NCBI RefSeq assembly: GCF_020099395.1
Contig: NZ_CP083590.1
Span: 5,270,001-5,334,000, forward strand
DNA length: 64,000 nucleotides
Origin: Streptomyces mobaraensis
Lineage (GTDB): Bacteria > Actinomycetota > Actinomycetes > Streptomycetales > Streptomycetaceae
Direction of reading: 5' to 3'
Positions 44,436 through 53,574 of this stretch are shown piece by piece; the first letter of the stretch is position 1; each line of letters opens with the position of its first letter. Below the pieces are notes generated by a model that saw only the letters and a program-made list of their open reading frames with translations, was not told the DNA's origin and made no database searches. The translations under genes and the position numbers were made by a program.

Positions 44436-47400
44436 ATGCCCGAGACGATCCGGTGGACCGTACTGCCCGACGGAACCGCCGCCGACGGCCGGCTCCGCCT
44501 CACCGTCCTGGTCAGCCCCCGCCTCACCGGGGGGACCACGCTCGACGCCTTCCCCGCCTTCCACGACTGGCCCGGCACCCTCGGCCGCTACGCGACCGCC
44601 CTGCGGATCGAGTTCCGCGCGCCCGGCACCACCGGGCCTGGGGCCGCGGTGCCCGTCGCCCCGCGGCAGGACCGCTATCCGCCCGCCGACAGCGACCTGT
44701 GGAAGGCCCTCTTCCCGACCACCTCCCCCGTACGCCCGCCCGCCGGCGCCTTCGCCGCCGCCGCGGCCGTGCCGCCCACCCTGCGCTCCTATCCGGCCCG
44801 GGACGTCCACGACCGGATCGGCACCCTCTACGAGGCCGTCGCCACGGCCACCGCCCGCCGCCGCGCCTTCCCGTCCGGGGGAGAGGGTGCGGTCCCGGGC
44901 GGGGGAGAGGGTGCGGTCCCGTCCGGCGGCGAGGGCGCGGTCCCGGGTGGGGGCGAAGGAGCGGTCCTGCCCGGCGGCGAGGGTGCCGCCGCCGCGCGGC
45001 CCGCCACCTGGGACCACCCCACCACCGGCGACCTCCGCGCCCCGCTCCCGCCGCCGCTGCTGGAGCTGGCCCGCGGCGTCGCCGCCTCCTACCCCGGCCT
45101 CGACCAGCTGATCGAACACGGCACGGGCGGGCCCGCGGCCGTCGCCGCCAACCCGTTCCGCCCCCGGTACATGGACCGCACCGGCGACGCCTACCGGGCC
45201 AACGCCGCCGCCCACAACCTCGCGGAGGCGTACCGCTTCTACGACCGCCCCCAGGTGGCCACGCCGCCCCCGCCCACGGCACCCGACGTCGACTTCCACA
45301 CCGCCTGCGCGCTGCTCGCGGACTACCCGGAACTCCTGCGCCGCTTCGGCCTCGCCGTGGACCTGCTGGTCACCCCGCCACCGGGGCTCGCCGACCGCTG
45401 GCAGGCGCGGGTGGTGTTCACCGCGGACCGGCAGCCGCTCAACGACGACGAGGGCCTGCGGCCGTGGACGGACCTGCGCTACGTCGCCGGGAGCCGCTTC
45501 GAGCCGTACGCCCCGGACGACGGCCCGTACGGGCGTCGGATGCTCCGGCTCGGCGGGGACGGGATCCTGGTCACCGACCTGGACATGGACGGCGCCGCGA
45601 TGAAGTTCGTGGAGTTCTCCCGGATCGTGGACCAGACGCTCGCCGCGCTGGCCGACCCCAAGCTGTCCGTCGCCCCGGACAGCACGGCCCCGCCCGCCCT
45701 GCACGGCGCCGGCCTCACCGTCTTCCGGGAGGGCCGGGACGTGGAGCTCGCCGACCGGATGGAGGCCGACGCCCGGCACACGGCCGGCGTCGGCCCGGTG
45801 GGCCAGACGCCCGCCGTCGCCGTCCTCGACGCCTCCGACCTCGTCCGCGGGTACCGCGTCGACGTGGGCGTGGTCGAGGAGGCGGGGGAGGCGGGAGCAG
45901 CAGGGGCCGATGGAGAGACTGGTGATGCCGATGCCGCCGCGCCCGTCACCGTCTGGCGTCCGCTGTTCGCGCGGACCGGCCGCTACGCGATCCGCCGCCC
46001 TGGACAGCCCGTCCTGCCGCTGACCGTCGCCCCCGACGAGGGGCACGTCAAGGCCACCGCCGTCACCCACGACAAGAAGGACGGCAACCAGCTCTACGTC
46101 CACCAGGCCCTCTGCGGCTGGCACGGCTGGAGCCTGGCCGCGCCGCCGCCCGGCCGGACCCTCGGGCCGGACGACCGGCCCCGGGTGCCCGCGCCCGAGG
46201 TGTCGCCGGTCTTCCCGCTGGACACCGCGTTCCGCCCGGTCAAGGGGTCGCTGCCCGCCCTTCGCTTCGGCCGGACGTACCGGCTGCGCGCCCGGCTCTG
46301 CGACCTCGCCGGCAACGGCCCCGGCCTCGACGCCGACACCCCGGACGGCACCGCCTCCGCACCCGTCACCTACCGGCGCTGGGAACCCGTGCCGCCGCCC
46401 GCGCTCGTCCCCCGGTGGCCCTTCCTGGAGGGCGAGTCGGAGCCACGGCTGGTCATCCGCAGCACCGTGCGCGACGACGGGACGCCCGTGCCGCCCGACG
46501 CCTGGGCGGCGATGCGCAACGGGCAGGTCCCCGACCACCGCGCGGAATCCCCCGTCGACGGACTCGACCGCCGCTACCGCGCCTGGGACGAACGGCACGT
46601 CAGCCCGCCCAAGACACCGCTCCAGACGGCCGAGCAGCACGGCATGTACGACACCGTGTTCGGGCCCGACAAGGCGGACCTGGTCCGCCGCCGCTACTTC
46701 ACCGCCGCGTCCCGCGAGGCCGGCAGTTACCTGGACACCGTCGTCAGCCTTCCCGAGAACCCCGACATCACCACCGACCTCAAACTCCTCGGCGAGATCA
46801 AGGTCGCGAAGCACGACGTCCACGACACCGAACCGCCGACCGAACTTCCCGTCCCTCGGGGGCAGGGCCTCCGGCCCGGCGAGTACGTCGTCCACCGGGG
46901 GGCGCAGCTCCTGCTGCCGTACCTGCCGGACGTCCCGGCCCGGGGCGTCTCCCTGCGCGGCCTGCCGGGAGCGCCGCCCAACGCCACCTACGACTTCCCC
47001 GGGCCCTGGCCGCAGGCCCGGCCGCTGCGGCTGAAGATCGTCGAAGGGGACGGGCCGCCCGCCTGGAGCGGCCTCCTGGAGCGCGAACTGACCGTCCGGC
47101 TGCCCAAGGCCGCCGTCGCCACCGTCCGGATGAGCTGCCGCCTCGACCCCGCCGACCTCACCCTCTTCCGCGCCTGGGAACTGCTGACCGCCTCCAAGCT
47201 GTGGAACGACCCGGACCCGACCACCGGGCTGCCGCAGGCGAAGAAGGACGAGCTCACCGCCGCGGCCGCGAACGGCGAGAACTGGATGATCACCCCCTGG
47301 GTCGAACTCACCCTCGTCCACGCCGTGGAGAAGCCGCTCGCCGCACCGGAGCTCGGCCCGCTCACCTTCCCCCGCCAGGAGGAACAGACCTTCACCCCGT

Positions 47401-48782
47401 TCTCCGGAAACCTCCGCAGCCACGCCCGCAGCACCGGCCGCGTCGACATCGACGCGAGCTGGCAGGAGTGGACGGACGACGTGGCTCAGGACGCGCCCCA
47501 GCGCACCGAACGGCACGCGCGGATCGGCCACTTCACCCTCGAACGCTTCGAGGACGACCACTCCCTCTTCGGCCTCCGCCACGAGTTCCGCGACACCCTG
47601 CACCGGGCCGTCACCTACACCCCGACCGCGACCACCCGGTTCCGCGAGTACTTCCCCCCGGCCATCACCGACCAGACCGATCTGATCACCCGCAAGGGCC
47701 CGGCGAGCGCGGGGCCCGACGGCCGCGGCTGGCACGTCCCCAGCTCCCGCCGGCCCGAACCGCCCGACGTCAGCCACCTCGTCCCGACCGTCCGCTGGGA
47801 GCAGACCGTCGACCACGAACGGCACCGGGTGGCCCGCACCCGCCGGCACGCCGGCTTCCGGGTGCACCTGCGCCGCCCCTGGTTCTCGTCGGGCGACGAC
47901 GAACTCCTCGCCGTCGTCCTCGATCCCGGCACCGGTACCGGTGGCCCGGGAACCGGTACCCCGCTGCCCGACGAGCTCGTCAGCCGCTGCGCCACCGACC
48001 CGGTCTGGGCCGATCCCACGGCCCCGCCCCGGCTCACCCCGGCGAACTTCCCGGGCGCCGTGCTCACCGCCGACGGGCGGGTGCTCGCGGAACCGGTGGG
48101 CGGCGCGCCCGCGACCGCCTCGGTCGCCGCGTTCGCCGCCGACTACGACCACGAACTGCGGTTGTGGACCAGCGACATCGACGTCGACCTCGGGCCGGCC
48201 GCCGGCGCCACGGCCTACTTCCCCTACCTGCGCCTGGCCCTGGCCCGCTACCAGCCGTACTCCGTCGACCCGCTGCACCTGTCCAAGGTCGTGACCGCGG
48301 ACTTCCTCCAACTGCTGCCCGACCGGACGGTCACCGCCACCATGACGTCCGCCGGTGCCGTCCGGCTGGAGCTGAGCGGCCCGGTCGCGCTGAACGCCCT
48401 GGGCAAGCGGGTCGGCACCGGCCAGGCCGCGATGGCCGCGAGCCGCCGCGTCCTCGCCTCCGTGGAACGGCGGGCCGTCGGCAGCGGCGATCTGGACTGG
48501 GCCGGGACCGGCACCGTCCTCGAACTCACCTGCGTCCCCAAGGGATCGTCCTTCGTCTGGTCCGGCGACCTGGTGCCACCGGCGCCGCAACTGCTGCCGC
48601 TCTCGGAGTACCGGCTGGTCGTGGAGGAGCACGAGGTTTACGCGACGGACAGCACGACGGCGACGGGCACGGTGACCCCCACCGGCGGCGGCACGGCGGT
48701 GCCCGTGGGCCGCCGGCTGATCCACGCGGACCGGTTCGGGCTGCTCGTGACGCCGCTGGGCCGGATCGTCCTCCGCGAGTGA
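44436..48782 (+). CDS. Giant protein B, unknown function
   Basis: 1448 aa from an ATG at 44436, 4 bp after gene A stops; surely one operon. No signal peptide. A repeat of EGAVPGGG-type units (residues about 146-185) forms a flexible linker. The rest contains many Ig/Fn3-like strand patterns (YRLRARLCDLAGNGPGLDAD, ELTVRLPKAAVATVRMSCRL, WMITPWVELTLVHAVEKP) and a conserved region around HGMYDTVFGPDKADLVRRRY. It could be a large multi-domain scaffold or assembly partner of A. No catalytic motif is evident, and I do not recognise the family. Confidence 0.85.
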   Translation: MPETIRWTVLPDGTAADGRLRLTVLVSPRLTGGTTLDAFPAFHDWPGTLGRYATALRIEFRAPGTTGPGAAVPVAPRQDRYPPADSDLWKALFPTTSPVRPPAGAFAAAAAVPPTLRSYPARDVHDRIGTLYEAVATATARRRAFPSGGEGAVPGGGEGAVPSGGEGAVPGGGEGAVLPGGEGAAAARPATWDHPTTGDLRAPLPPPLLELARGVAASYPGLDQLIEHGTGGPAAVAANPFRPRYMDRTGDAYRANAAAHNLAEAYRFYDRPQVATPPPPTAPDVDFHTACALLADYPELLRRFGLAVDLLVTPPPGLADRWQARVVFTADRQPLNDDEGLRPWTDLRYVAGSRFEPYAPDDGPYGRRMLRLGGDGILVTDLDMDGAAMKFVEFSRIVDQTLAALADPKLSVAPDSTAPPALHGAGLTVFREGRDVELADRMEADARHTAGVGPVGQTPAVAVLDASDLVRGYRVDVGVVEEAGEAGAAGADGETGDADAAAPVTVWRPLFARTGRYAIRRPGQPVLPLTVAPDEGHVKATAVTHDKKDGNQLYVHQALCGWHGWSLAAPPPGRTLGPDDRPRVPAPEVSPVFPLDTAFRPVKGSLPALRFGRTYRLRARLCDLAGNGPGLDADTPDGTASAPVTYRRWEPVPPPALVPRWPFLEGESEPRLVIRSTVRDDGTPVPPDAWAAMRNGQVPDHRAESPVDGLDRRYRAWDERHVSPPKTPLQTAEQHGMYDTVFGPDKADLVRRRYFTAASREAGSYLDTVVSLPENPDITTDLKLLGEIKVAKHDVHDTEPPTELPVPRGQGLRPGEYVVHRGAQLLLPYLPDVPARGVSLRGLPGAPPNATYDFPGPWPQARPLRLKIVEGDGPPAWSGLLERELTVRLPKAAVATVRMSCRLDPADLTLFRAWELLTASKLWNDPDPTTGLPQAKKDELTAAAANGENWMITPWVELTLVHAVEKPLAAPELGPLTFPRQEEQTFTPFSGNLRSHARSTGRVDIDASWQEWTDDVAQDAPQRTERHARIGHFTLERFEDDHSLFGLRHEFRDTLHRAVTYTPTATTRFREYFPPAITDQTDLITRKGPASAGPDGRGWHVPSSRRPEPPDVSHLVPTVRWEQTVDHERHRVARTRRHAGFRVHLRRPWFSSGDDELLAVVLDPGTGTGGPGTGTPLPDELVSRCATDPVWADPTAPPRLTPANFPGAVLTADGRVLAEPVGGAPATASVAAFAADYDHELRLWTSDIDVDLGPAAGATAYFPYLRLALARYQPYSVDPLHLSKVVTADFLQLLPDRTVTATMTSAGAVRLELSGPVALNALGKRVGTGQAAMAASRRVLASVERRAVGSGDLDWAGTGTVLELTCVPKGSSFVWSGDLVPPAPQLLPLSEYRLVVEEHEVYATDSTTATGTVTPTGGGTAVPVGRRLIHADRFGLLVTPLGRIVLRE

Positions 48783-49232
48783 CCGTCGGGGCTCGGGCGG
48801 GGGAGGGTCCGGCGGGCGCCCCGTGACCGACGCGTACCTGGTCGGCCCCCGCCGCACGGGCCCGTGGCCGACGGCCGTCATCATCGCCCCACGCGCCGTC
48901 GGCCGTCCGCCCCGGACACTCCGGAGCGCGTGGCCGAGCCGGCCGGCCGCCGCACGGCACAGGCGGGACACCGGACTTCGGGGCTCGCGCGGTCGGAGGG
49001 GACGGCGCGAGCCCTGGACACGGGCGGCGACCCGGCCGAGCGGGGCGGCCCCGTCGAGCAGGCCGACCCGGTCGAGCCGGCCGGGCAAGCCGAGTCGGCT
49101 GAGCCGGCCAAGGGGGTGGAGGCGGCCGAAGACGCGGGGCCGGAGCCGCCGGAGGGAGCCGGGCGCGCGCGGACGCCGGGAAGTCGGTCCGTTCGAAGTC
49201 GGTCCGTTCATGGTCACCGGCACCTGCGCCAT
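48783..49232. other. Intergenic stretch after the giant-protein operon
   Basis: No gene found. A perfect 15-bp tandem duplication (GAAGTCGGTCCGTTC) occurs near 49179-49209. Confidence 0.5.
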
Positions 49233-49799
49233 CTATGTGAAGTCGGAGTAGGCCAGGTGCGCTTCGCACACCCGGCAGCGGAAGAGGTAGGCGGTCGGCT
49301 GGCCCTCCCGGTCGAACGAGCCGAGGTAGCGCTCGATCTCGTCGGCGGACCACTGCCAGGCGACGGCCTCGCGGCGCAGGGCGTCCACCGCGTCCGGATA
49401 CGCGGCCAGCTCGGCGCTGCCGACCGGGCCGAGGAAGGCGGCGGCGTCCCCGCAGTGGGTGAGCCAGACCGACTCCTGCCAGGCCGTGAAGCCGGGGGTG
49501 CGCCGCTCGACCGTCCGACGGACGGCATCGGGCACCTCGCCCGCCACGACCTCGCTGAAGCAGGCCCCGTACCGCTCGGCGGCGCTGCCGTCCGCTATGC
49601 ACCAGGGGCAGAGCCGGCCGCGCAGATCCTCGTCCGCCTCGGCGTACACCGGACCCGCGTAGACATGGCCGCGGACGCGGCCGCAGCACGCGCAGGCGGT
49701 GTGCGGGTCGGGGGCGACGGAGCCCGTGGCCAGGGGGTCGGGGTGGTAGGGGAAGACGGGGAGGGCGGTGCTCACGGTGTCGTTCACGAGATCGTCCAC
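49233..49799 (-). CDS. CbrC-family (UPF0167) protein
   Basis: 188 aa from a GTG at 49799, with GGAG 8 bases upstream. An ATG at 49928 would add 43 residues spanning a repeated AYGERP motif and does not fit the family length. The family core is FPYHPDPLATGSV, then CACCGRVRG, then LCPWCIADGSAAERY and FRCRVCEAHLAY, with paired cysteines. The E. coli homologue affects colicin E2 tolerance. Function in Streptomyces unknown. Confidence 0.85.
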   Translation of the reverse strand: MDDLVNDTVSTALPVFPYHPDPLATGSVAPDPHTACACCGRVRGHVYAGPVYAEADEDLRGRLCPWCIADGSAAERYGACFSEVVAGEVPDAVRRTVERRTPGFTAWQESVWLTHCGDAAAFLGPVGSAELAAYPDAVDALRREAVAWQWSADEIERYLGSFDREGQPTAYLFRCRVCEAHLAYSDFT

Positions 49800-50348
49800 G
49801 GGTCGTTCTCCGTACGCTGCGGGTCGTTCTCCGTACGCTGCTTGGCCGGGCGCGCGCTCGGACGCGGGGGCCGGACGGCGTGCTGCCGCACCGTCCGTTC
49901 CCCCGTTCCTCCGCACGTCGTTGTCCATGAGAAGAGCATGGCACCCACCACTGACAACGGGCCTCCTAGTGATCGACTCCGGTCGCTACGGCGGTCGTTG
50001 GACCTTCTCGCGGAGGGGGTGCCCTGCCACCGGCAAGAGCCGGTCGGGGAATGTGATTTAGGTGACGGGCGTCAGGGGAACTGGCACTCCGCATCGCCGT
50101 GCCCCTCGGTAACCGCCCTGGTGGGAAGCGTGATTCGAGCGACCGTTCCATCGAACACGCGGATGTCGCGGCACTCGGTGCCCGTCGAGGCGGCCTGATG
50201 GGCGCTTGTGGTGGGACGGCGGTGGGGTCCCACCGTCAACTCCGACCGCTAGGGTGATGCGTTACCAGCCACCCCTCCGGGGAAGCGACGGCTTCGTGGA
50301 GCACTCCATGGGGTCCACGAACGCTGGACCCCGGAAGGGGGTGGCCCG

Positions 50349-50465
50349 ATGGCCACGCGTCCGGAGGGTCACCGCGGCGGCAGCAGGTGGGACCGGCTTT
50401 ACCGCCGCGTCCGCTGGATCGGTCCGCTCTACGCCGTCTTCAGGATGGTGTGGGACTGGATGTGA
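50349..50465 (+). CDS. Possible 38-aa basic/hydrophobic peptide
   Basis: From an ATG at 50349 with GGAAGGGGG upstream. It begins MATRPEGHRGGSRWDRL and ends PLYAVFRMVWDWM: a basic half, then an aromatic amphipathic half. A terminator hairpin follows 20 bp later, which supports a transcription unit. Confidence 0.45.
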   Translation: MATRPEGHRGGSRWDRLYRRVRWIGPLYAVFRMVWDWM

Positions 50466-50484
50466 TCCGCCTGCGCATGGCACA

Positions 50485-50512
50485 GGGCCCCGGTCCGTGA
50501 AGACCGAGGCCC
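50485..50512. terminator. Hairpin after the 38-aa ORF
   Basis: GGGCCCCGGTC and GACCGAGGCCC form an 11-bp stem with one mismatch around CGTGAA. Confidence 0.65.
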
Positions 50513-50772
50513 CGCTGCGGTGGGTGGTAGAGGGCCTCATCCCCACGGCTTCGCGGGCTCAGGGATGGGGCTCTCGCCCTTCCGCAGTACAAGTGTCACC
50601 AAGAGCGCAAGCCGATCCGCAGGATTGTGATCTACGTCACCCCTGCGCTGCTGCAACGGGTCCATCTTGCCCGTTATTCAAGATCGATTTCGACAAGCGG
50701 TCAGATCTCGATCGACGTGAGGTGAAGGTGACTCGCCGTCATGGGTGCAGGTGGCACGCTTTGCGAGCATGT

Positions 50773-50796
50773 GAAAGTGATGCACCTCACACTTTC
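50773..50796. promoter_or_regulatory. GAAAGTG/CACTTTC inverted repeat
   Basis: 7-bp arms (50773-50779 and 50790-50796) separated by 10 bases, in AT-rich DNA 135 bp before the phosphatase-like gene. Candidate operator. Confidence 0.45.
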
Positions 50797-50929
50797 TGTG
50801 CACTGTTGTCGTGACGCAAGCGACAGTAAACGCACTCTTTCGATGGGGAGTTCAGTCCTTTCGGTCGCCCGTGAGGGTGGACCGGTCGGCCGCCGGGACG
50901 GCATGGGCATCGCCACCTAAGGTGGTCGC

Positions 50930-51364
50930 GTGAATCCCCCATGGCCCGAGAACACCCCTGGTCTCCTCCGCCTCCCCTCCGGGCGGCTGGTGCGGGGACG
51001 GGCGCTGCGGCGGCCCGTGCCGGACGGGCCGGTTCCGGAGTACGCCGTGTATCTGCTGGGGAAGCGGCCTCCCGAAGTGGCCTGGGAGGTGGAGTGGTTG
51101 CGCTGGCCCGACTTCCGGCTGCCGGCCGATCCGGAACGGGCCCGGACGGTGTTCCGGACGGCATGGGAACGGGCCGGGGCCGAACGGGTGGAACTGGCCT
51201 GCGGCGGGGGACGCGGGCGAACGGGCACCGCGCTGGCCTGCCTCGCGGTGCTCGACGGGGTGCCGGCGGGGGAGGCGGTGGCGTACGTGCGGCGGCACTA
51301 CGATCCGCACGCCGTCGAGACGCCTTGGCAGAAGCGTTTCGTCCGCCGCTTCGACGGGAGTTGA
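50930..51364 (+). CDS. Protein-tyrosine-phosphatase-like protein
   Basis: 144 aa from a GTG at 50930, with AAGGTGG upstream. The P-loop is LACGGGRGRTGTALAC: the C-x5-R signature is kept, but the His normally before the Cys is Ala. A later ETPWQKRFVRRF block is conserved in Streptomyces homologues. It may be active on small or phospho-protein substrates, or be a binding-only family member. No partner is evident. Confidence 0.82.
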   Translation: MNPPWPENTPGLLRLPSGRLVRGRALRRPVPDGPVPEYAVYLLGKRPPEVAWEVEWLRWPDFRLPADPERARTVFRTAWERAGAERVELACGGGRGRTGTALACLAVLDGVPAGEAVAYVRRHYDPHAVETPWQKRFVRRFDGS

Positions 51365-51440
51365 GGGGCGGGGAAGACCGCGAGAGGCGCGGGGTCTGTG
51401 ACCTGTGTGAGGGGTGTGAGGGGGCGGCGGGGCCGGTGAC

Positions 51441-51752
51441 TTAGGACGTCCGGCCCGCCCCGTCCGCCCGGACCGCCGCCTCCGGCTGATCCGGCTGCTC
51501 CGGGAAGAGGTCCGTCAGCAGCCGGTGCGGCTTGCGCCACAGCGCCTCGCTCACCCGGTCGTCCCGCAGCGTCGGATCGGCGCCTGGCCCCTGCCGGATG
51601 ACGAGGCCGGCCGGGGGAGGGACGGTGTCGCAGGTGGGGCAGAGGCTGACCGGAGTGACGTCCGTGCCGCAGGACGCGTGGCTGAAGAGGCGGCGCGCGC
51701 CGTCCGGAGTGAGCCAGCGCTCACCCCACTGCGCCAGGGCATAGACCGTCAT
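51441..51752 (-). pseudogene. C-terminal remnant of an HxlR-type regulator
   Basis: Residues MTVYALAQWGERWLTPDGAR match the last helix and tail of HxlR-family winged-helix regulators, followed by a cysteine-containing tail (CPTCDTVPP). The DNA-binding half is missing: on the other side of the start lies a plus-strand MFS gene that begins at the same CATG. Confidence 0.68.
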
Positions 51753-52319
51753 GACGGTGGCCGTCGAACCCGAAGGACCGGCCGAACCCGCCCAGCCCGC
51801 CGAACCGGCCGCGCCCCCGCGGCCCTCGGCCCGTAGGACCCTCGCCGTCTCCTGCGCGGCGACCCTGCTCGTCCTCATGAACTTCACCGCGACCCTGCCC
51901 ACCGCCGGGCTCGTCGCCGCCGACCTCGACTCGGGCCCCTCCGGGCGGACCTGGATCCTCGGCGCCATCGGCGTCGGCCTCGCCGCCAGCCTGATGGCGG
52001 CGGGCGGCCTGGCCGACGACCGGGGCCGCAAACGGACGTTCACGGCCGGCGGCCTGCTGCTCGTCCTGGCGAGCGCGGTGTGCGCGGCGGCGCCCGGCAC
52101 CCTCGTCTTCGTGTGTGGCCGGCTCGTCCAGGGCGCGGTCGGTACCTCGGTTCGTCGGTGGGCGTCGCCCTGATCGCCGCCGTCATGGCGGCTGTCCCGC
52201 ACGGCGGCGGGGCCGCCCACGAGGCCGGGCTCGGCCTGAGCCGCGCCGCGCTCGCGGCGGGCGGGCTGACGCTGGCGGGGGCGGTCGCCGTCGCGCTGTG
52301 CCGGGAGCGGGGGGAGTAG
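51751..52319 (+). pseudogene. MFS transporter (DHA2-like) with an internal deletion
   Basis: The N-terminal part (membrane helices 1-3, with the motif A-like LADDRGRKRTF) runs to about 52145. The next stretch encodes only the C-terminal helices (YLGSSVGVALIAAVMAAVP, stop at 52319) in another frame. Several hundred residues are missing, so the gene is inactive. Confidence 0.8.
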
Positions 52320-52335
52320 GGGGACGGGAGCGGCG

Positions 52336-52557
52336 GTGCCTCCTGGTCCGACGGGGACGGGAGTGCTGTGAACGGAAGGGGTGTGAGGGGGCCGTCCCCC
52401 GTTCGGAGGACGAGCCGTCCCCCGGCACCCCGCCCGCCCTCCCGGGGGCGGGCGGCGCCGCGCGGTCGGATGCTGGGGGGGGAGGGAGGGGCGAGGAGCG
52501 CGCCGGGCGGCTCCGGCCCCGCACCAGCACCACCGTCCCCGTCGGACCAGGAGGCAC
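52336..52557. repeat. 25-bp perfect inverted repeat flanking about 170 bp
   Basis: Arms at 52336-52360 and 52533-52557, including GGTCCGACGGGGACGG and its complement. The inner bases contain a GC-rich low-complexity stretch. It lies exactly between two broken MFS genes and could be a small inverted-repeat element or a rearrangement scar. Confidence 0.85.
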
Positions 52558-52589
52558 GCCGTGCCCGCGCCACCCCCTCGGCACCGGTC

Positions 52590-52730
52590 GGCGACCGTCG
52601 GAGCGTCGTCCTGGCGGTCTGCTGCGTCGCCCTGCTGATGATCGGCATCGATGTGACCGCCCTGAACGTCGCCCTCCCCGCGATGGAACGGGAGCTCGGC
52701 TCCTCGGTGGCGGGCATGCGGTGGGCCGTC
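52590..52730 (+). pseudogene. N-terminal fragment of a second MFS transporter
   Basis: Encodes only the first helix and loop (VVLAVCCVALLMIGIDVTAL, ALPAMERELGSS) and stops matching after MRWAV, just before the minus-strand TetR gene. The start was not found. Confidence 0.72.
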
Positions 52731-52742
52731 CACCGTCCCGCT

Positions 52743-53471
52743 TCAGCGAGCCCCCGGCGGTACGAGCCCCAGCGACACGACCAGGTCGTGCAGTTCCGCC
52801 TCGTAGAGCGCTCCCGGATCGGTCAGGCTCGGGCGGAGGTGGCCGTAGACCTCCAGTCCGATCAGCCCGTACATCCGGCCCCAGACGCGGAAGGCCAGCG
52901 CGACCGCGCCGGGGGACACGTCCGGCAGGTGCCCGCGGATCTCCTCGGCGAGCTCGGGCGTGAAGTCGGACCACGCGTGGTCGCCGGGCGGCTGCCGGGG
53001 CGCGGCCTGCGGCCAGGCGGCGGCGATGAGTTCGACGAGGCCCAGGCAGGCGCGCTTGGAGGGGCGGGGTGCCGGGCCGCCGGCCGGCGCGACGTACCCG
53101 GCCACCGGATCGCCGTAGACGAGCCGGAAACCGTCCGGCTCGGCGAGCGCCCAGTCGCGCAGCGCCCGCCACCAGGCCTGGATCCGGCCGGCCGTGTCGT
53201 CGGCGGGGCAGGCGTCGCGCGCGGCCTCCGCGCGGTCGACGAGCGCCGAGTAGACGTCGTTGATCAGCGTGGTGATCAGGTCGTCCCGGGTGGCGAAGTA
53301 GCTGTAGACGGCGCTGGCGCTCATGCCCATCTCGCGGGCGATGGCGCGCAGCGAGATGGCGTCCGGTCCGCCCTCGGACATCAGCCGGAGCGCCGTCGCC
53401 TTGATCTCCGCCGTGGTCTGGGCGCGGAGCCGGGCCCGTCTGCCCTGGGTCTGTGGGATCACGCTTGACAC
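52743..53471 (-). CDS. TetR-family regulator (TetR_C_13-like)
   Basis: Start uncertain: GTG at 53471 or 53462; neither has a clear ribosome-binding site. N-terminal helix-turn-helix (ALRLMSEGGPDAISLRAIAR, SASAVYSYFATRDDLI). The C-terminal domain has the WRALRDWALAEPDGFRLVYG block seen in WHG/TetR_C_13 regulators. It is divergent from the oxidoreductase gene with a palindromic operator between, so it probably represses that gene and itself. Confidence 0.9.
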   Translation of the reverse strand: MSSVIPQTQGRRARLRAQTTAEIKATALRLMSEGGPDAISLRAIAREMGMSASAVYSYFATRDDLITTLINDVYSALVDRAEAARDACPADDTAGRIQAWWRALRDWALAEPDGFRLVYGDPVAGYVAPAGGPAPRPSKRACLGLVELIAAAWPQAAPRQPPGDHAWSDFTPELAEEIRGHLPDVSPGAVALAFRVWGRMYGLIGLEVYGHLRPSLTDPGALYEAELHDLVVSLGLVPPGAR

Positions 53472-53478
53472 TTTACAG

Positions 53479-53498
53479 CGCTGCATTACAGTGCAGCG
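53479..53498. promoter_or_regulatory. Palindromic operator of the TetR/oxidoreductase pair
   Basis: CGCTGCA-TTACAG-TGCAGCG, perfect 7-bp arms, in the divergent promoter region. Confidence 0.75.
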
Positions 53499-53574
53499 AG
53501 TGAAAACTGAACGGTGCACGGAAAACGTGCGGCGTCAGTCCGGAGGCGCCGCGGGCGCGACGAAGGGCGGGGCG

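Larger units (their letters stand above)
49800..50929. other. 1.1-kb gene-poor regulatory-looking stretch
   Basis: Apart from a possible 38-aa gene, no coding region is convincing. The DNA is less GC-rich between about 50580 and 50850. It contains a terminator-like hairpin and a GAAAGTG/CACTTTC inverted repeat, listed separately. Confidence 0.5.

Noticed and set aside
40484..49232. Very long minus-strand open frames opposite the two giant genes
   Set aside because: They are antisense frames of high-GC codons with low-complexity translation; the plus-strand frames have balanced composition, good starts and a tight operon arrangement.
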